A stretch of 39,435 nucleotides of DNA from Zygnema cylindricum. Lineage: Eukaryota; Streptophyta; Zygnematophyceae; Zygnematales; Zygnemataceae. The position numbers and the translations under genes are program-made. Positions 23,919 to 32,999 of the stretch are shown here, piece by piece. The notes beneath the pieces were generated by a model. The model was given only the letters and a program-made list of their open reading frames with translations. It made no database searches and was not told the origin of the DNA. Within the stretch, counting starts at the first letter, position 1. Each line of letters starts with the position of its first letter. Location of the stretch: contig JBBHKE010000680.1 of assembly GCA_037447655.1 (NCBI GenBank), positions 1 through 39,435 of the forward strand, given 5' to 3'.

Positions 23919-25384
23919 GAGAGAGAGTCGAAGGTCAGCTCTACCTTTGGGTCGGTCCCTTGTTCGGCTGTTAAAACGCTGCTGTTGACAACTTCCTCTA
24001 AGCTGTCCTGTTCTGGGACTCCGTCCCCCCCCACTAAGGAAACTCCTGGGTCCAGTGTGCCATTGCTCCCCCCCACTGAGGAAGTTCCTGGGAATTTGGT
24101 GAATGTGAATTTTTCCCTCCTTGTCTCTCTCCCCCCCTCAAGCTTTAGAGTTGCTTGCATAGCCAACAACTGTGGAGCTTGAAGGTATGTTGTCCGTGAT
24201 TGTGGAGACTGAAGGCTTGAAAATGCAAGAGAATGTTTCAGCACCCAGGAAATTGCATTTAAATCCATGCTTTGTCCGATTAAACTGCACCTTTTTGAAG
24301 CCGATACCCCTGGCGCAGCTGTGGTTCCCTGTTGAAACCCCATTGCTTGTTCCCGTTCTGTAATATTCGGCGCTGTCCACGTGGCGGTTGTACTGTCAAA
24401 GATCATTCCTGGTGCGCCCTTCCGGTAAGCGTGGCTATTAGGAAAAGATACCAGAGTTGGGAGGGCCCTCCGTGGATACCCAGGCTTATTACAACAGAAG
24501 AAGGGTGCTTTGTCGGCTGTGATCACCGGTGTGGCCATTCGCCCCGGTCCGAGGATCTGTTGGATCGTGATGTTGGGATCTGTAACCTGTGATCTCAACA
24601 GCTGTTGGAGGATTGAAAGAGGAACCAAGTTGGTCCAATATGCCCGAACTCTGTGGGCTCTCGATCCGATCTGAGCTGCATCAAAAACTATGGGAGTCCC
24701 TAGAACCTTGGTCAATTGGTTCCAGCTGTTGACCACCTGTTTTCTCTTATCATCTGTGGGGTGAACGTTTTCCAAGACGTACCCCACTGGTGTGTCTTGG
24801 CGTTCCTGTAACTCTGTTATTAGTCTGGTCATTTGAAAGAAAGTTCTGCTACGGACGTTCTGGTGTCCTCGGCCCTGTCCTGCTAACGAATACCCCTGGC
24901 ATGGCCATCCAGCGACCACAAGGTCTACCCTTTCGAGCTTTTCCAGATGGGACTTCGTGATATTATCCACATTCTGGGGAAGCGTGCGATGAGAGTTAGA
25001 CATGGCGGACACCGGGAGTTGCTGTGGGTAAAGTTGGTGCAACTGTTGCAGGCGGTACTCACAGACTGCACAGGCGGCCGGGTCTATCTCGACTGCCGAG
25101 TAAGTTTCTATTTGGTATCCAGCTTTCAGGACGGCTTCCTGATCGGAACTAATGCCAAAAAATAGGGATAGAATCCTAAGTCTTGAAAGCGGGATTTGTA
25201 TTGACACCACTTGTCGATTAAAGTCTTTCCCTTTGTTAGGAACCGTTGGAAGTTCCGACCGGGGGACTTTTGCTGCTCCGGGTGATATTGCAGCCAAGCT
25301 CCTGTCCACTTCCCGCCGAAGTGTGGCCATCTGTACCAATCGGTTCTGATACTCCCTTTTCCACCGCTTGGAAATAGGGAATTG
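23858..25384 (-). CDS. Retroelement-borne cytosine-5 DNA methyltransferase, DNMT3-like
   Basis: The uninterrupted frame runs from the codon after a TAG (25385-25387) to 23858. Numbered from 25339, the motifs are: I, RILSLFFGISS (55-65); II, YSAVEIDP; IV, AGWPCQGYSL with catalytic C147; VI, VLENV (E190); VIII, SRAHRVRAYW; IX/X, EREQAMGF followed by SKRCSLIGQSMDLNAISWVL. Motif order is conventional, not rearranged as in plant DRM. The DKR after ENV and the GF...LIGQSxxxxxI tail resemble DNMT3. It would transfer methyl from SAM to C5 of cytosine. No separate target-recognition or reader domain is seen apart from the PHD-like finger encoded downstream. The last 100 residues are a Gly/Ser/Thr-rich linker. 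An ATG (MATLRR) lies just inside, but in-frame continuity with the protease suggests it is made as part of a polyprotein. Confidence 0.93.
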   Translation of the reverse strand, partial: QFPISKRWKREYQNRLVQMATLRREVDRSLAAISPGAAKVPRSELPTVPNKGKDFNRQVVSIQIPLSRLRILSLFFGISSDQEAVLKAGYQIETYSAVEIDPAACAVCEYRLQQLHQLYPQQLPVSAMSNSHRTLPQNVDNITKSHLEKLERVDLVVAGWPCQGYSLAGQGRGHQNVRSRTFFQMTRLITELQERQDTPVGYVLENVHPTDDKRKQVVNSWNQLTKVLGTPIVFDAAQIGSRAHRVRAYWTNLVPLSILQQLLRSQVTDPNITIQQILGPGRMATPVITADKAPFFCCNKPGYPRRALPTLVSFPNSHAYRKGAPGMIFDSTTATWTAPNITEREQAMGFQQGTTAAPGVSASKRCSLIGQSMDLNAISWVLKHSLAFSSLQSPQSRTTYLQAPQLLAMQATLKLEGGRETRREKFTFTKFPGTSSVGGSNGTLDPGVSLVGGDGVPEQDSLEEVVNSSVLTAEQGTDPKVELTFDSLSWVDHRKHWRQWNQGRWTGL

Positions 25385-25975
25385 CTAGATAGAATCAGCG
25401 ATATCGTTAGAGTATTTGAACACCTCCGAGGGGGTTGAGGCAGAGTAGACGGGATAGCATCCAAACACCGGAACAGTCGTTTTTCCCCGGTTCCACAAAT
25501 CCAAGGGGACCACCACTTTTGTTCCTTTCTGATCCTCAGTGTCTGAGACTGTAACTTGTTCCTTCCATACGCTCAACTCCATGTTCAACCTTGTCCACGT
25601 CGCCATACCCAGCAAAATTTCAAATTGCTTACCTTCCACCACTAGGAAGGGAAGCCGAACCTGCACGTGCTGGCCTGCATTGTCCGCAAATTTGATTTCC
25701 ATGGCTTTTATGATCCCATATACTGATTGGCTACCACTACTGACTGTGCTCAAGCATATGTCACTTGGACTGATTTTTGGCCGGAGTTCCTCGGGCATTT
25801 GTTGTAACGCTGATGTCGTTATTAAGTTTGGAAGAGCTCCGGTATCCACCACTGCATCCTGGTACCCGCCGTATCCATTAAGTTTAAAATTTCCCGTCCT
25901 GTTGAGGATAAGAGCCACCGAAAGGGCCTTATAATCCCTATCTGCCCATAAAGGTTTTTGATTCTGCCGACATGA
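25385..25975 (-). pseudogene. Retropepsin-type aspartic protease
   Basis: The active-site motif AVVDTGALPNLIT is present, with downstream LPFLVVEGKQFEILLGMATWTRLN giving the hydrophobic-hydrophobic-Gly (ILLG) signature. The frame opens at about 25975, where it is shifted from the upstream segment, and closes with TAG at 25387-25385. The next codons are in frame with the methyltransferase. Like other retropepsins it would act as a dimer to cleave the polyprotein. Confidence 0.85.
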
Positions 25976-27024
25976 AGACTGTCTTGGGCGGTTCTGCCAA
26001 CGCGACCCTTTTCCTCCTAGTGTGAATTTCTTCCCCTAATGCCTGTATGAGGGTTTCTTTGGGCATATTGTGGGAGGAAGCCAGCGTTTTGACATGCGTC
26101 AAGGCGTAGGGCATTAAGTGTCGTACTAGCATGACTGCCGGTTTGGAGAAAGGAGGGAGAGCTTTGGGCGATGAAATGGGTGAGTCCTCGTCTTCCGATT
26201 TCTCCTAGTCCCCCCATCTTCTTCCTTACTTTCTGCGTCAGATTTCCCCGTAGGAGGTGTAATTGGCGGATCTGTGGACGGTCTCTCTACCATGTATCTG
26301 TCAAACCATTCCTGATCTGTTTCAGTGGTTGAAGTATTTTCTTTCGGTTGTGTCTTCTTGTAATCTTCAAAACCGGGAGGAAGTTTCTTCGGAGCCGGAG
26401 GGGGCGGGTTAGTCGGCTTGAGTCCAGTCCAACGTCACTGTTTAGAAGTACTGCTCGCGGGGTCAAGGATAAGGGGCCGGTGGCTTTGCGACTGTGGTCC
26501 CTTTGTTCCATCGGTTGTTTGTCTTTTCTTTGGAAGGACGTTGTAGAGCGCAGTTGCCTGCGACTGTCCCCTACACCAACGTTCCATGCTCCGGACAGAA
26601 ATGTCCTAGCATGCTGAGCCTTTGGAGGCTCCATATCCCAACCCATCGGGTCATCATCATCTCCACCCAACGTGGTTTGCTGCTCCAGCTCCGCTAGCTT
26701 TTGTAGCAGTTCTTGTTTTTGTTTCTGCAGTTTCTAAGCCGGCGTAAGAGGTTGAGGAGTGCGGGCAGAGGATCTCAGTCGGAGAGCGGCCAGTTCTGTT
26801 GCCAAAGCGGCCAACTGAGTGCTCTGTTGCTGAATGATATGTTCCGGTGTCAGTCTGCTGGGCCCCGGTTCATTTGGAGATCGTCCCCACGGATACAAAA
26901 GTTGCAGTGGCAGAGGATTAACGGCAGTTTCCCCTTCGCCTGTAAACAATGCATACTGCATCATCTCCTTCGGAACCCATTTTTCCGAAAGCATTGCCCT
27001 TCTTTGTGGCCCATGAACCCACAA
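25938..27024 (-). pseudogene. Gag-pol linker: Gln-rich, coiled-coil and Pro-rich segments
   Basis: Read on the minus strand from 27024, a Pro/Leu segment is followed by a Gln/Ala-Leu heptad-like stretch (QQQSTQLAALATELAALRL). A TAG at about 26734 follows, and in the same frame KLQKQKQELLQKLAELEQQ comes next, a likely coiled coil. The frame then changes at least once, with the best continuation rich in P and E up to the protease at about 25975. The segment at 26132-25938 shows LAEPPKTVFMSAESKTFMG. I assign no enzyme activity here. Confidence 0.55.
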
Positions 27025-27668
27025 GCTTCACATTTTGACCCTTCAGTAGTATACTTCCCCCTTAGCTCATTAGAGATTTGAGCATCATCGAATTTCGGAA
27101 GTCGGATTTGTCTCAACTGGGATTGAGACATTTTGGCGGTTTCAAAGCGTGGAGTAGTTTTATAGGTTTCCTTAGTGACTAGGGTTCGGTCTCCTCCTCC
27201 GCCTCCTTGCTTGCGATCTTGCTGTTTCCTTGTTCTTTTCGCCCGCTCCCTTTCAAACTCTTTCTGCTTGATGGCGAGTTCTGGTTTGAGCTTTTGGGGG
27301 CACCTCTTCCATCCGTGACCTGGCTGGTTACAGTTCAGGCAATCGTAAAGAAAAACTTTTTTATCTCTCCCCATTGCAGGTTCTGGTCGGGCATCCGCTT
27401 CCTGCTTCCCCTTAAGCTTCCGCAAAGCTTGCAGTTCTGTCTGTTCGTCGTGGTTGAGCGATGTTTCCCCGGCGAAACCTGCAAAGTTGGCTCTGGATTT
27501 CCCGGTAACAGCCTTTTCTCGTGCCTCGCTATTAACAAAATGATCATACAATTTCATAGCAGCCAATGAAATTTCTAGAGCTGTGGGATTCCTATCGTGT
27601 ATAGCGTGACTGGCGCTCCAATTGTCCAGCAGCCTGTCCTTGCCTGAAGGAATTTCGAACAGCGACAT
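26961..27668 (-). pseudogene. Gag nucleocapsid region with two CCHC zinc knuckles
   Basis: The frame has CLNCNQPGHGWKRC and CEACGFMGHKEGQC, both perfect C-x2-C-x4-H-x4-C knuckles that bind RNA in Gag. They flank a Lys/Arg/Gln-rich stretch (FERERAKRTRKQQDRKQ) and GGGGG. The frame ends at 26961 by a shift into the next segment. It is in the same register as the gag N-terminal part at 28802, but the stretch between them (about 27780-27670) is readable only in another frame. Confidence 0.88.
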
Positions 27669-27669
27669 A

Positions 27670-28802
27670 ATATTTGGTGGCCATAGCCGGTGTATCTATG
27701 GTGGACAGTTTGGTCTTCTAGTAGAGGCTGGAGAATCGGTTGAACAGCGTTTGGGGAGTTTCATTCTTCAAACAGCGGAAGTCTGTGAACTCCTTGATGG
27801 CAGTTTCGTTCTTTCTGTGTAAAGGAGTCTCCAAGCGTCCAGAAGGGTGGTACAGGGATTAGGATTGGCAACCATCCGGGTGGCCGCTTCGGCTTCCTGT
27901 ACAGCCTGAAGGTGGTTGACAAAGGCCCTGCCTTGGGCCTGAAGTTTCATATCCATGGTGAAAGTGGGGGTGAGAGGAGCTGCGGCTGCGGCGGCCAGGT
28001 CGCCTGCTGCTAAAAGAGCCTCGGCGTCCAGATCCGGATCCGATATTTTGATACTGGGGGCCATTAACAAAGGTTGACGCTCCTTGTAATCGGCCACAGC
28101 TCCTCCGGCTAGATAATTTACCATCATTGGAAACAGGGTTGTTTCAAAATCTACTGGAATGGCCCCTCCCCTGTATTTGTTGATTTCAGATTGGGTGAAC
28201 GACTTCCACAGCAGTTCGAAATCAAAGAAAGCGATTCCCGAGCTATCTCCTGTAAAGATCCTTACGTCCCCCATTTCTTTTTCCTCCTCTGCAAGGTTGG
28301 TGAACTGTGAAGAGGATGGGCCGGTTGGGCTAACAAACTGAACCGGTGAAATTACCCCTGGATCTGCGTCGTCTGGCTCGGGCTCGCCTCCTTCTCCGGT
28401 AGAGGGAGCGGTCTGATGAGAGATGGCACTCCCCCCCACTGAGAAAGTTCCGGTTACTGGTGGGATAGTGAGATGACCAGTATCTCCCTGGTGTTGACCC
28501 TTGGGAAACGAGGACTTATCACCTTGGGAAAAGCTTGTAACTCTGAGACCTCCATAGGACCTCAGAGTAGGCAGCTCACACGAAGCCTCTAGGATAACCC
28601 TGACCCCTTTGTGTTTCAGCAAGAATACCTGCCACCCTGGCAGACAAAAAGTCTGACCACCTTCACCCCTGTAAAGGCAAGACTCCCCTGAGTCTATAGC
28701 AAAAAGAATCTCTGAATTTGTTCCTCTGAGCAGTAAGTTATGAAGGGTCAAAGTAGACCTTTTGTACAGAAGCTCTCTGGGAGAGAGGGTCCAATCTATC
28801 AA
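27670..28802 (-). pseudogene. Gag matrix/capsid region, frameshifted
   Basis: The 344-aa frame ends at 27768. It contains an acidic Pro/Ser-rich linker, then a capsid-like segment (VRIFTGDSSGIAFFDFELLWKS, where the usual Gag has a short F.G....W), an Ala-rich run, and LLDAWRLLYTER. At about 27790 the frame shifts and continues as TAIKEFTDFRCLKNETPQTL and FNRFSSLY, which resembles the retrotrans_gag core, then hits a TAG and shifts back to reach the knuckle frame. The N-terminal 80 residues (RELLYKRSTLTLHNLLLRG...) are unassigned. Confidence 0.7.
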
Positions 28803-29560
28803 TTTTTTCTAAGTCCTATCTCTCTCTAAACTCTATCTACTGAAGTACGGCACCAATCATAATAGTGTATCGTACATAAGTTACAAGTGCCGATGTACTT
28901 TATGTACGGATATTGTACGACATGGCCAATAAGTCGACACATGCCATTTTTGGATTCGTTCTTGGAATCCCAGGAGATGTCGCAATCCAATGTGATTTTG
29001 CCACGTGGCAATTGACGTGACGTCAACCGCAAACCGCCGAAAACTTATTCCACGATCTCGGCATGCTTCGTGGCCGTCCGATTAAGCCGGATTACAATCG
29101 TGACCGTCATAAATACTTCCGCAGTATTTGTTTCGCTCTCTAAACAAAATGCGCAGTATTCATTTCGGATGTTTCGTACGCCGTACTTTACAAACTGTGT
29201 CTATGTTTAAAGATCCGTTAAATGAAATAGACTACGTGTTAACATTTAAATACCTATCAAACTATATATCTTCAAGCATGATGGCAGACTAAATGGCTAA
29301 GGCTACAGGCTAAGTTGACGGGCGGTAGGTACCAGGTTCAAACCCTAGGTCCGTCAATTTACATTTTGGTAAATCTACCAAAATCTACAACCAGTAACTT
29401 TATCTCTAATCACCATAGGCAGCCATGGCTCTAGCTCCCTCTTCAACCTATAGTGACTACGACAAGTGTGGGAGCTGAAGAGAGAAGTTAGAGGCAGACT
29501 GCCTCGGCTTCTTTTCTGCATTTTGCAAAACCTAGAAAATACTAAAATAACCTTTTATTT
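28803..29560 (-). other. Non-coding spacer between ORF1 and gag in the retroelement
   Basis: There is no ORF on the element strand. Features are a tRNA-like sequence at 29279-29356 (plus strand) and a perfect 8-bp hairpin at 29364-29383 (TTTTGGTA/TACCAAAA, 4-nt loop). The base composition is like the surrounding intergenic DNA, so a later insertion into the element is possible. Confidence 0.55.
29279..29356 (+). other. tRNA-like sequence (SINE head or tRNA pseudogene)
   Basis: It has a B-box-type GGTTCAAACCC at 29335-29345 and a weak A-box-like TGGCTAAGGC at 29294-29303. The acceptor stem could pair TGATGG (29279-29284) with CCGTCA (29351-29356, one G-T pair). The T-stem has four of five pairs. 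I could not place a confident anticodon. It is antisense to the retroelement. Confidence 0.35.
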
Positions 29561-31236
29561 CTACAAAGCTGCCCGAAGTCCTGCTCCTCTATACCTAGGA
29601 GAGGCCCGTTCCTCCCGTTGAAGTGTTTCCACCGAGGGAATGTGGAGAATAGGTTTAGTCACCGGTGGTACTTGAGGGATTGGTGGAGAAGGGGATGGAG
29701 ATGACCGAGGACTACGATGGAAAGGTGTTTGTCTCTGTGTACGCCTTTTGGAGGTTTCGGGTGGAGGAGTTCCTTCGCTGGAACCGGGAGAACGTCGGTG
29801 AGGAAGAGAGTGGGCAGGAACGTCGTACTTGTAGGGTAAGACGGGTGGTCCTGGTGACCCACGGACTGCAGCGGCCGGAGAAATAGAAGGCGAAGGAGAG
29901 GATGCCTGAGGTGGCGATGGAGGAGGAGTAGTGAGTCCGAGGGAAATGTGTAGTTTCTGGTCTGGATGTAGCTGCACCACGGCCTCCACGGTAGAAGATC
30001 CCTCGACGGACGCGTGGCAAGGGGAGTTGCCTGATCCAGAGGTTGTTCTTCCGTCGCGGGACCTGTTCTACGGGGAGGTGCTACCCGTCCACTAAGGATT
30101 CCCCCAGATCTCCGTCTAGCCTCCCGTATCAGGATCAGCTCCTCTTCCAATGCTTTCTTCCTTTCCTCTTCAAGGGCATCCCAATCTATTGCGACGGGTT
30201 CGGCCCTCGCCGTAGCCTTATCCTGCGATCGCAGAATCTCAACCAATTTCTGGGTGCTGCTCACCACACCCGAGAGATCCGCAATCCCCAAACCGGGTAC
30301 CTCGGGGTCCGTAGGCCTTGAACGCCATAGTCCTTCGGATGGTCGGACAACTGGTGCGGAAGGAGACATAGAACTTGGGGAAATTGAGGCAGAAGGAAAG
30401 AACGGCTCTTCTTTGATTAGGGGAGCAAATCAACCTTTGCTGTCCCGATGGTTGAACCAGAAATCTCTCTTAGGCTCAGGTATCTTCCGCTTGCTACTCC
30501 CTTCCCTGGTCCGGCCCTGAGAAGTTGCTCTGCCCCTAGAAGGTCTACTGGTAGCAGTTTTTTGAGATATGGTGGGCTGTTGTCGTGCAGTAGACGTCAT
30601 CTCCGATTGCTCTCGGGCTGAGATGGGAGAGCCACTCTCGGACGAGCTACTTAGGATCTCCACTACTCCTCCCACTGGGCGTATGATCCGGGCTTGGTCG
30701 CTTCTGGCAACCCGCTGCACCAGCTCCTTCTTAACCTTAAACTCATGAATATTGTGAAGGGCTAGAATCTTCTTACGACCGGATCGGGTAGGATCCGACA
30801 AGAGTTGAGGATCCATGTATGTCTCCACTATTAGAGCCTTGGATCTGGTATAACGTACCACCTCGGGAGGGTGGCATGGGACCGCTTCCTTGTGTGCCAA
30901 ACCCTTTCTTCGAGATCGGGGAGATAAAGGTTGTCTTTTTACCTTCCCCGTGGCCCTAGCTCTGGCGGCCTTGGACAACGACGGAAAGTTTTCAGGGGTA
31001 AAGACTGGAGGAGGTGGAGGTGAGGGTTGCCTCTCTGTCGGCCTCGGAGGAGTCTCGACGACAACCAGATTGGGCATCATCCCCTTAAGAAACTGTTCAA
31101 TGTTCAAAGCAGAGGTGAAAGGGACCGATTCCTCAGGCATCTGGGACTCTTCCTCTTGTGCCACCCCTTCTTGTCTTTCCTCTTCTTCCGGACTAACACC
31201 GAAAGGATCCTTATCCGGAGCTTCTCCTCCGCCCAT
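29561..31236 (-). pseudogene. ORF1 of the retroelement, unknown function, disordered
   Basis: It starts at ATG 31236 (MGGGEAPDKDPF). It is open for 268 codons, has an in-frame TGA at 30430-30432, continues in the same frame through 30369 to about 29985, and then appears to shift into the 29989-29561 frame. The composition is Pro, Ser and charged residues. Recognisable pieces are a Pro-rich TERQPSPPPPP, a basic patch (KVKRQPLSPRSRRK), VVEILSSSSESGS resembling a SUMO-interacting motif, and a helical EEERKKALEEELILIREARR. No enzyme domain is seen. Its first 75 or so codons lie inside terminal block A1, so the 3' terminal block also carries a truncated copy (18991-19203 region). It could be a Gag-like or accessory protein. 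Confidence 0.55.
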
Positions 31237-32520
31237 GACTTACACGAGCAAATGAGCTAGATCCCTCGGATAAAATACACTACCCTAAGCAGCTATCCTC
31301 TTAAACAAAAGGGGACAGAGCTTTTTCAGTACTGTGCTACTCCGCTGGAAGCCCACTAAATGCCACACTCCCAACTACTCTCCAAAGAATAGGATGGAAA
31401 TGAGAGTCGTCCGATCCTTTCCGCAAAAACTCCGGACAAACCCAAAGATGACCACAAGAGTGTGCAAATAACTCCCACGCAGAAATATAGAAATAATATA
31501 TATCGGCTTTTCAGATTAAACAATATCACCTTGCCCCAGAGAATGAAATTAAAGATAGAAATGAATGATAATGGTGAAGCGAATTCACATACCCCGGAGT
31601 GCAACGATGACCAAACTTAGCAGAAGAAACCTCTCCCAATGGCCCCGAAGACCGGTATGAGTCTCCCTCAACCCTCCCGGTTCCACCGCAAGGATCCGAC
31701 AAGACTCTTATTAGTTTCAAACAGCGAAAGTCCAAACCGCCCAAAGAGGAGATAGTGCCAACTACCCACCCGTGCTACGGTCTCCACAAAAGACAATCCA
31801 AAACAAAGATGGCAATAGAGTCCACGACACAATGCAACCGTTCTCCAACAGAAAGATTGATTTTAATTCTCTGGGGGTTTTCTCAGGAGACAGTACTGAA
31901 AAAGCAACCTGTCTCCTTCGGCCCCAAGTGCCTTATACAATTAGAGTTCGTCCTACTGCAAGTTCCAAAGTCAAAGCAATTTAACAAGCTAATCAGCCGC
32001 CAGCAATTGTTATCGTCCGGACATAAGACAAAATAGACTGTACTACACTCAGGGCTAAAATATAGACGACTGGTTTCGGCTGAATTGGAGGCCGAAGGTC
32101 CTTCTATAATACACAAAATGGAAACAAAGTTCTGACTCGACGTGAAACCGCCTAACTTTGTCCCTTCGTCATAAATGCTTTGCCTGGTGGTTGGGCCTGA
32201 ACTAACATCATACTGACAGCTAACAGTAAGATCTACGGGATAATCCCAAATGTGACGTGTCGTTCTCTAAGGTATCCCTCTACTAGAGCTACATAGAACA
32301 CACACTATAATGGATCAAACACTTTGCACCGGACTAACTCCTCAGTTCGACCTCCGTTAAAGGTGAACTAAAGTGTCTAGGGTTCCAGGATGAAAATAGA
32401 AAGATTTGATCTAGCTGATTGTCCTCTTCCTTCTCCGTACGCTAGAGTCCGTACAAAGTGGGATGAAGCCTCGGACCTCCTGGGAGTGCAAATGTGCCGA
32501 AGATGCACACGCGCTTGACA
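31010..32520 (-). repeat. Terminal block A1 of the retroelement
   Basis: This is the 5' end of the element on its coding strand: TGTCAAGCGCGTGTGC at 32520, followed by the leader and the start of ORF1. It is a direct repeat of 19049-20558. A TATA-like TTGTATAAGG lies at 31940-31931 on the minus strand, about 700 nt before the ORF1 ATG. A 9-bp perfect stem-loop lies just downstream of it. Confidence 0.85.
31885..31917 (-). promoter_or_regulatory. Stem-loop next to a TATA-like site in the terminal block
   Basis: AGGAGACAG (31885-31893) and CTGTCTCCT (31909-31917) form a perfect 9-bp stem with a 15-nt loop. The same structure is preserved without change at 19923-19955 in the other copy. It lies 14 nt downstream of TTGTATAAGG on the element strand, so it would sit near the transcript 5' end. 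Confidence 0.45.
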
Positions 32521-32524
32521 ACGT

Positions 32525-32955
32525 TCAACCCTTTATTTTAATATTTACGTACATTGCATCTGTATATATGATCCGTACGAAAAGTAACGCATTTGACGAA
32601 AGGTTAAAAATCTATTAAAAATAACGAAATTTCGTTAAAATGTCAAAATCCGTTTGAATGAGACATCTATGGCATAGAGCAAATGACCAAACGTCCACGA
32701 AGAGCGCGTTTTGTAATAAACAAATAAACTCATCCTCACTACTTTGTTAGGGTGGTCACACAAATCTTTACAGCGGGCTGGAAGCGTCCGAAGACTAATG
32801 TAGGTTGTGGTCATTCACAATTTGAGGTCGTCACGATGGGCAATTTAAAAAAGACAACAAAAACAAGCAAGAACAACAAAAGAGAAAAAAAGGTTTAAAA
32901 AAGGTTGATCGAGCAATGTTTATAGTGCGAAGGTACAATAAATACCTATGTGTGT

Positions 32956-32999
<44 letters not shown>

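Larger units (their letters stand above)
18866..32520 (-). mobile_element. Ty3/gypsy-type retroelement carrying a DNA methyltransferase and a PHD-like finger
   Basis: This element of about 13.65 kb is read on the minus strand. The flanks are acgt at 18862-18865 and 32521-32524. The ends are TGTCGAGCG (left, plus strand) and its near mirror CGCTTGACA (right), so the element has short imperfect inverted termini with TG..CA. Order on the minus strand: terminal block, ORF1, spacer, gag (two CCHC knuckles), protease, cytosine-5 methyltransferase, RT, RNase H, DDE integrase, PHD-like finger, terminal blocks. RT-RH-IN order places it with Ty3/gypsy. The coding part carries at least five in-frame stops and several frameshifts, so this copy is probably dead for autonomous transposition. 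The terminal repeats differ by roughly 2%. No primer-binding site was recognised. Confidence 0.9.

Noticed and set aside
28700-28802. A second aspartic protease at FAIDSGES in the N-terminal gag frame
   Set aside because: Only a D-S-G triplet is present, with no ILLG-type second motif. The real protease with DTG is at 25385-25975.
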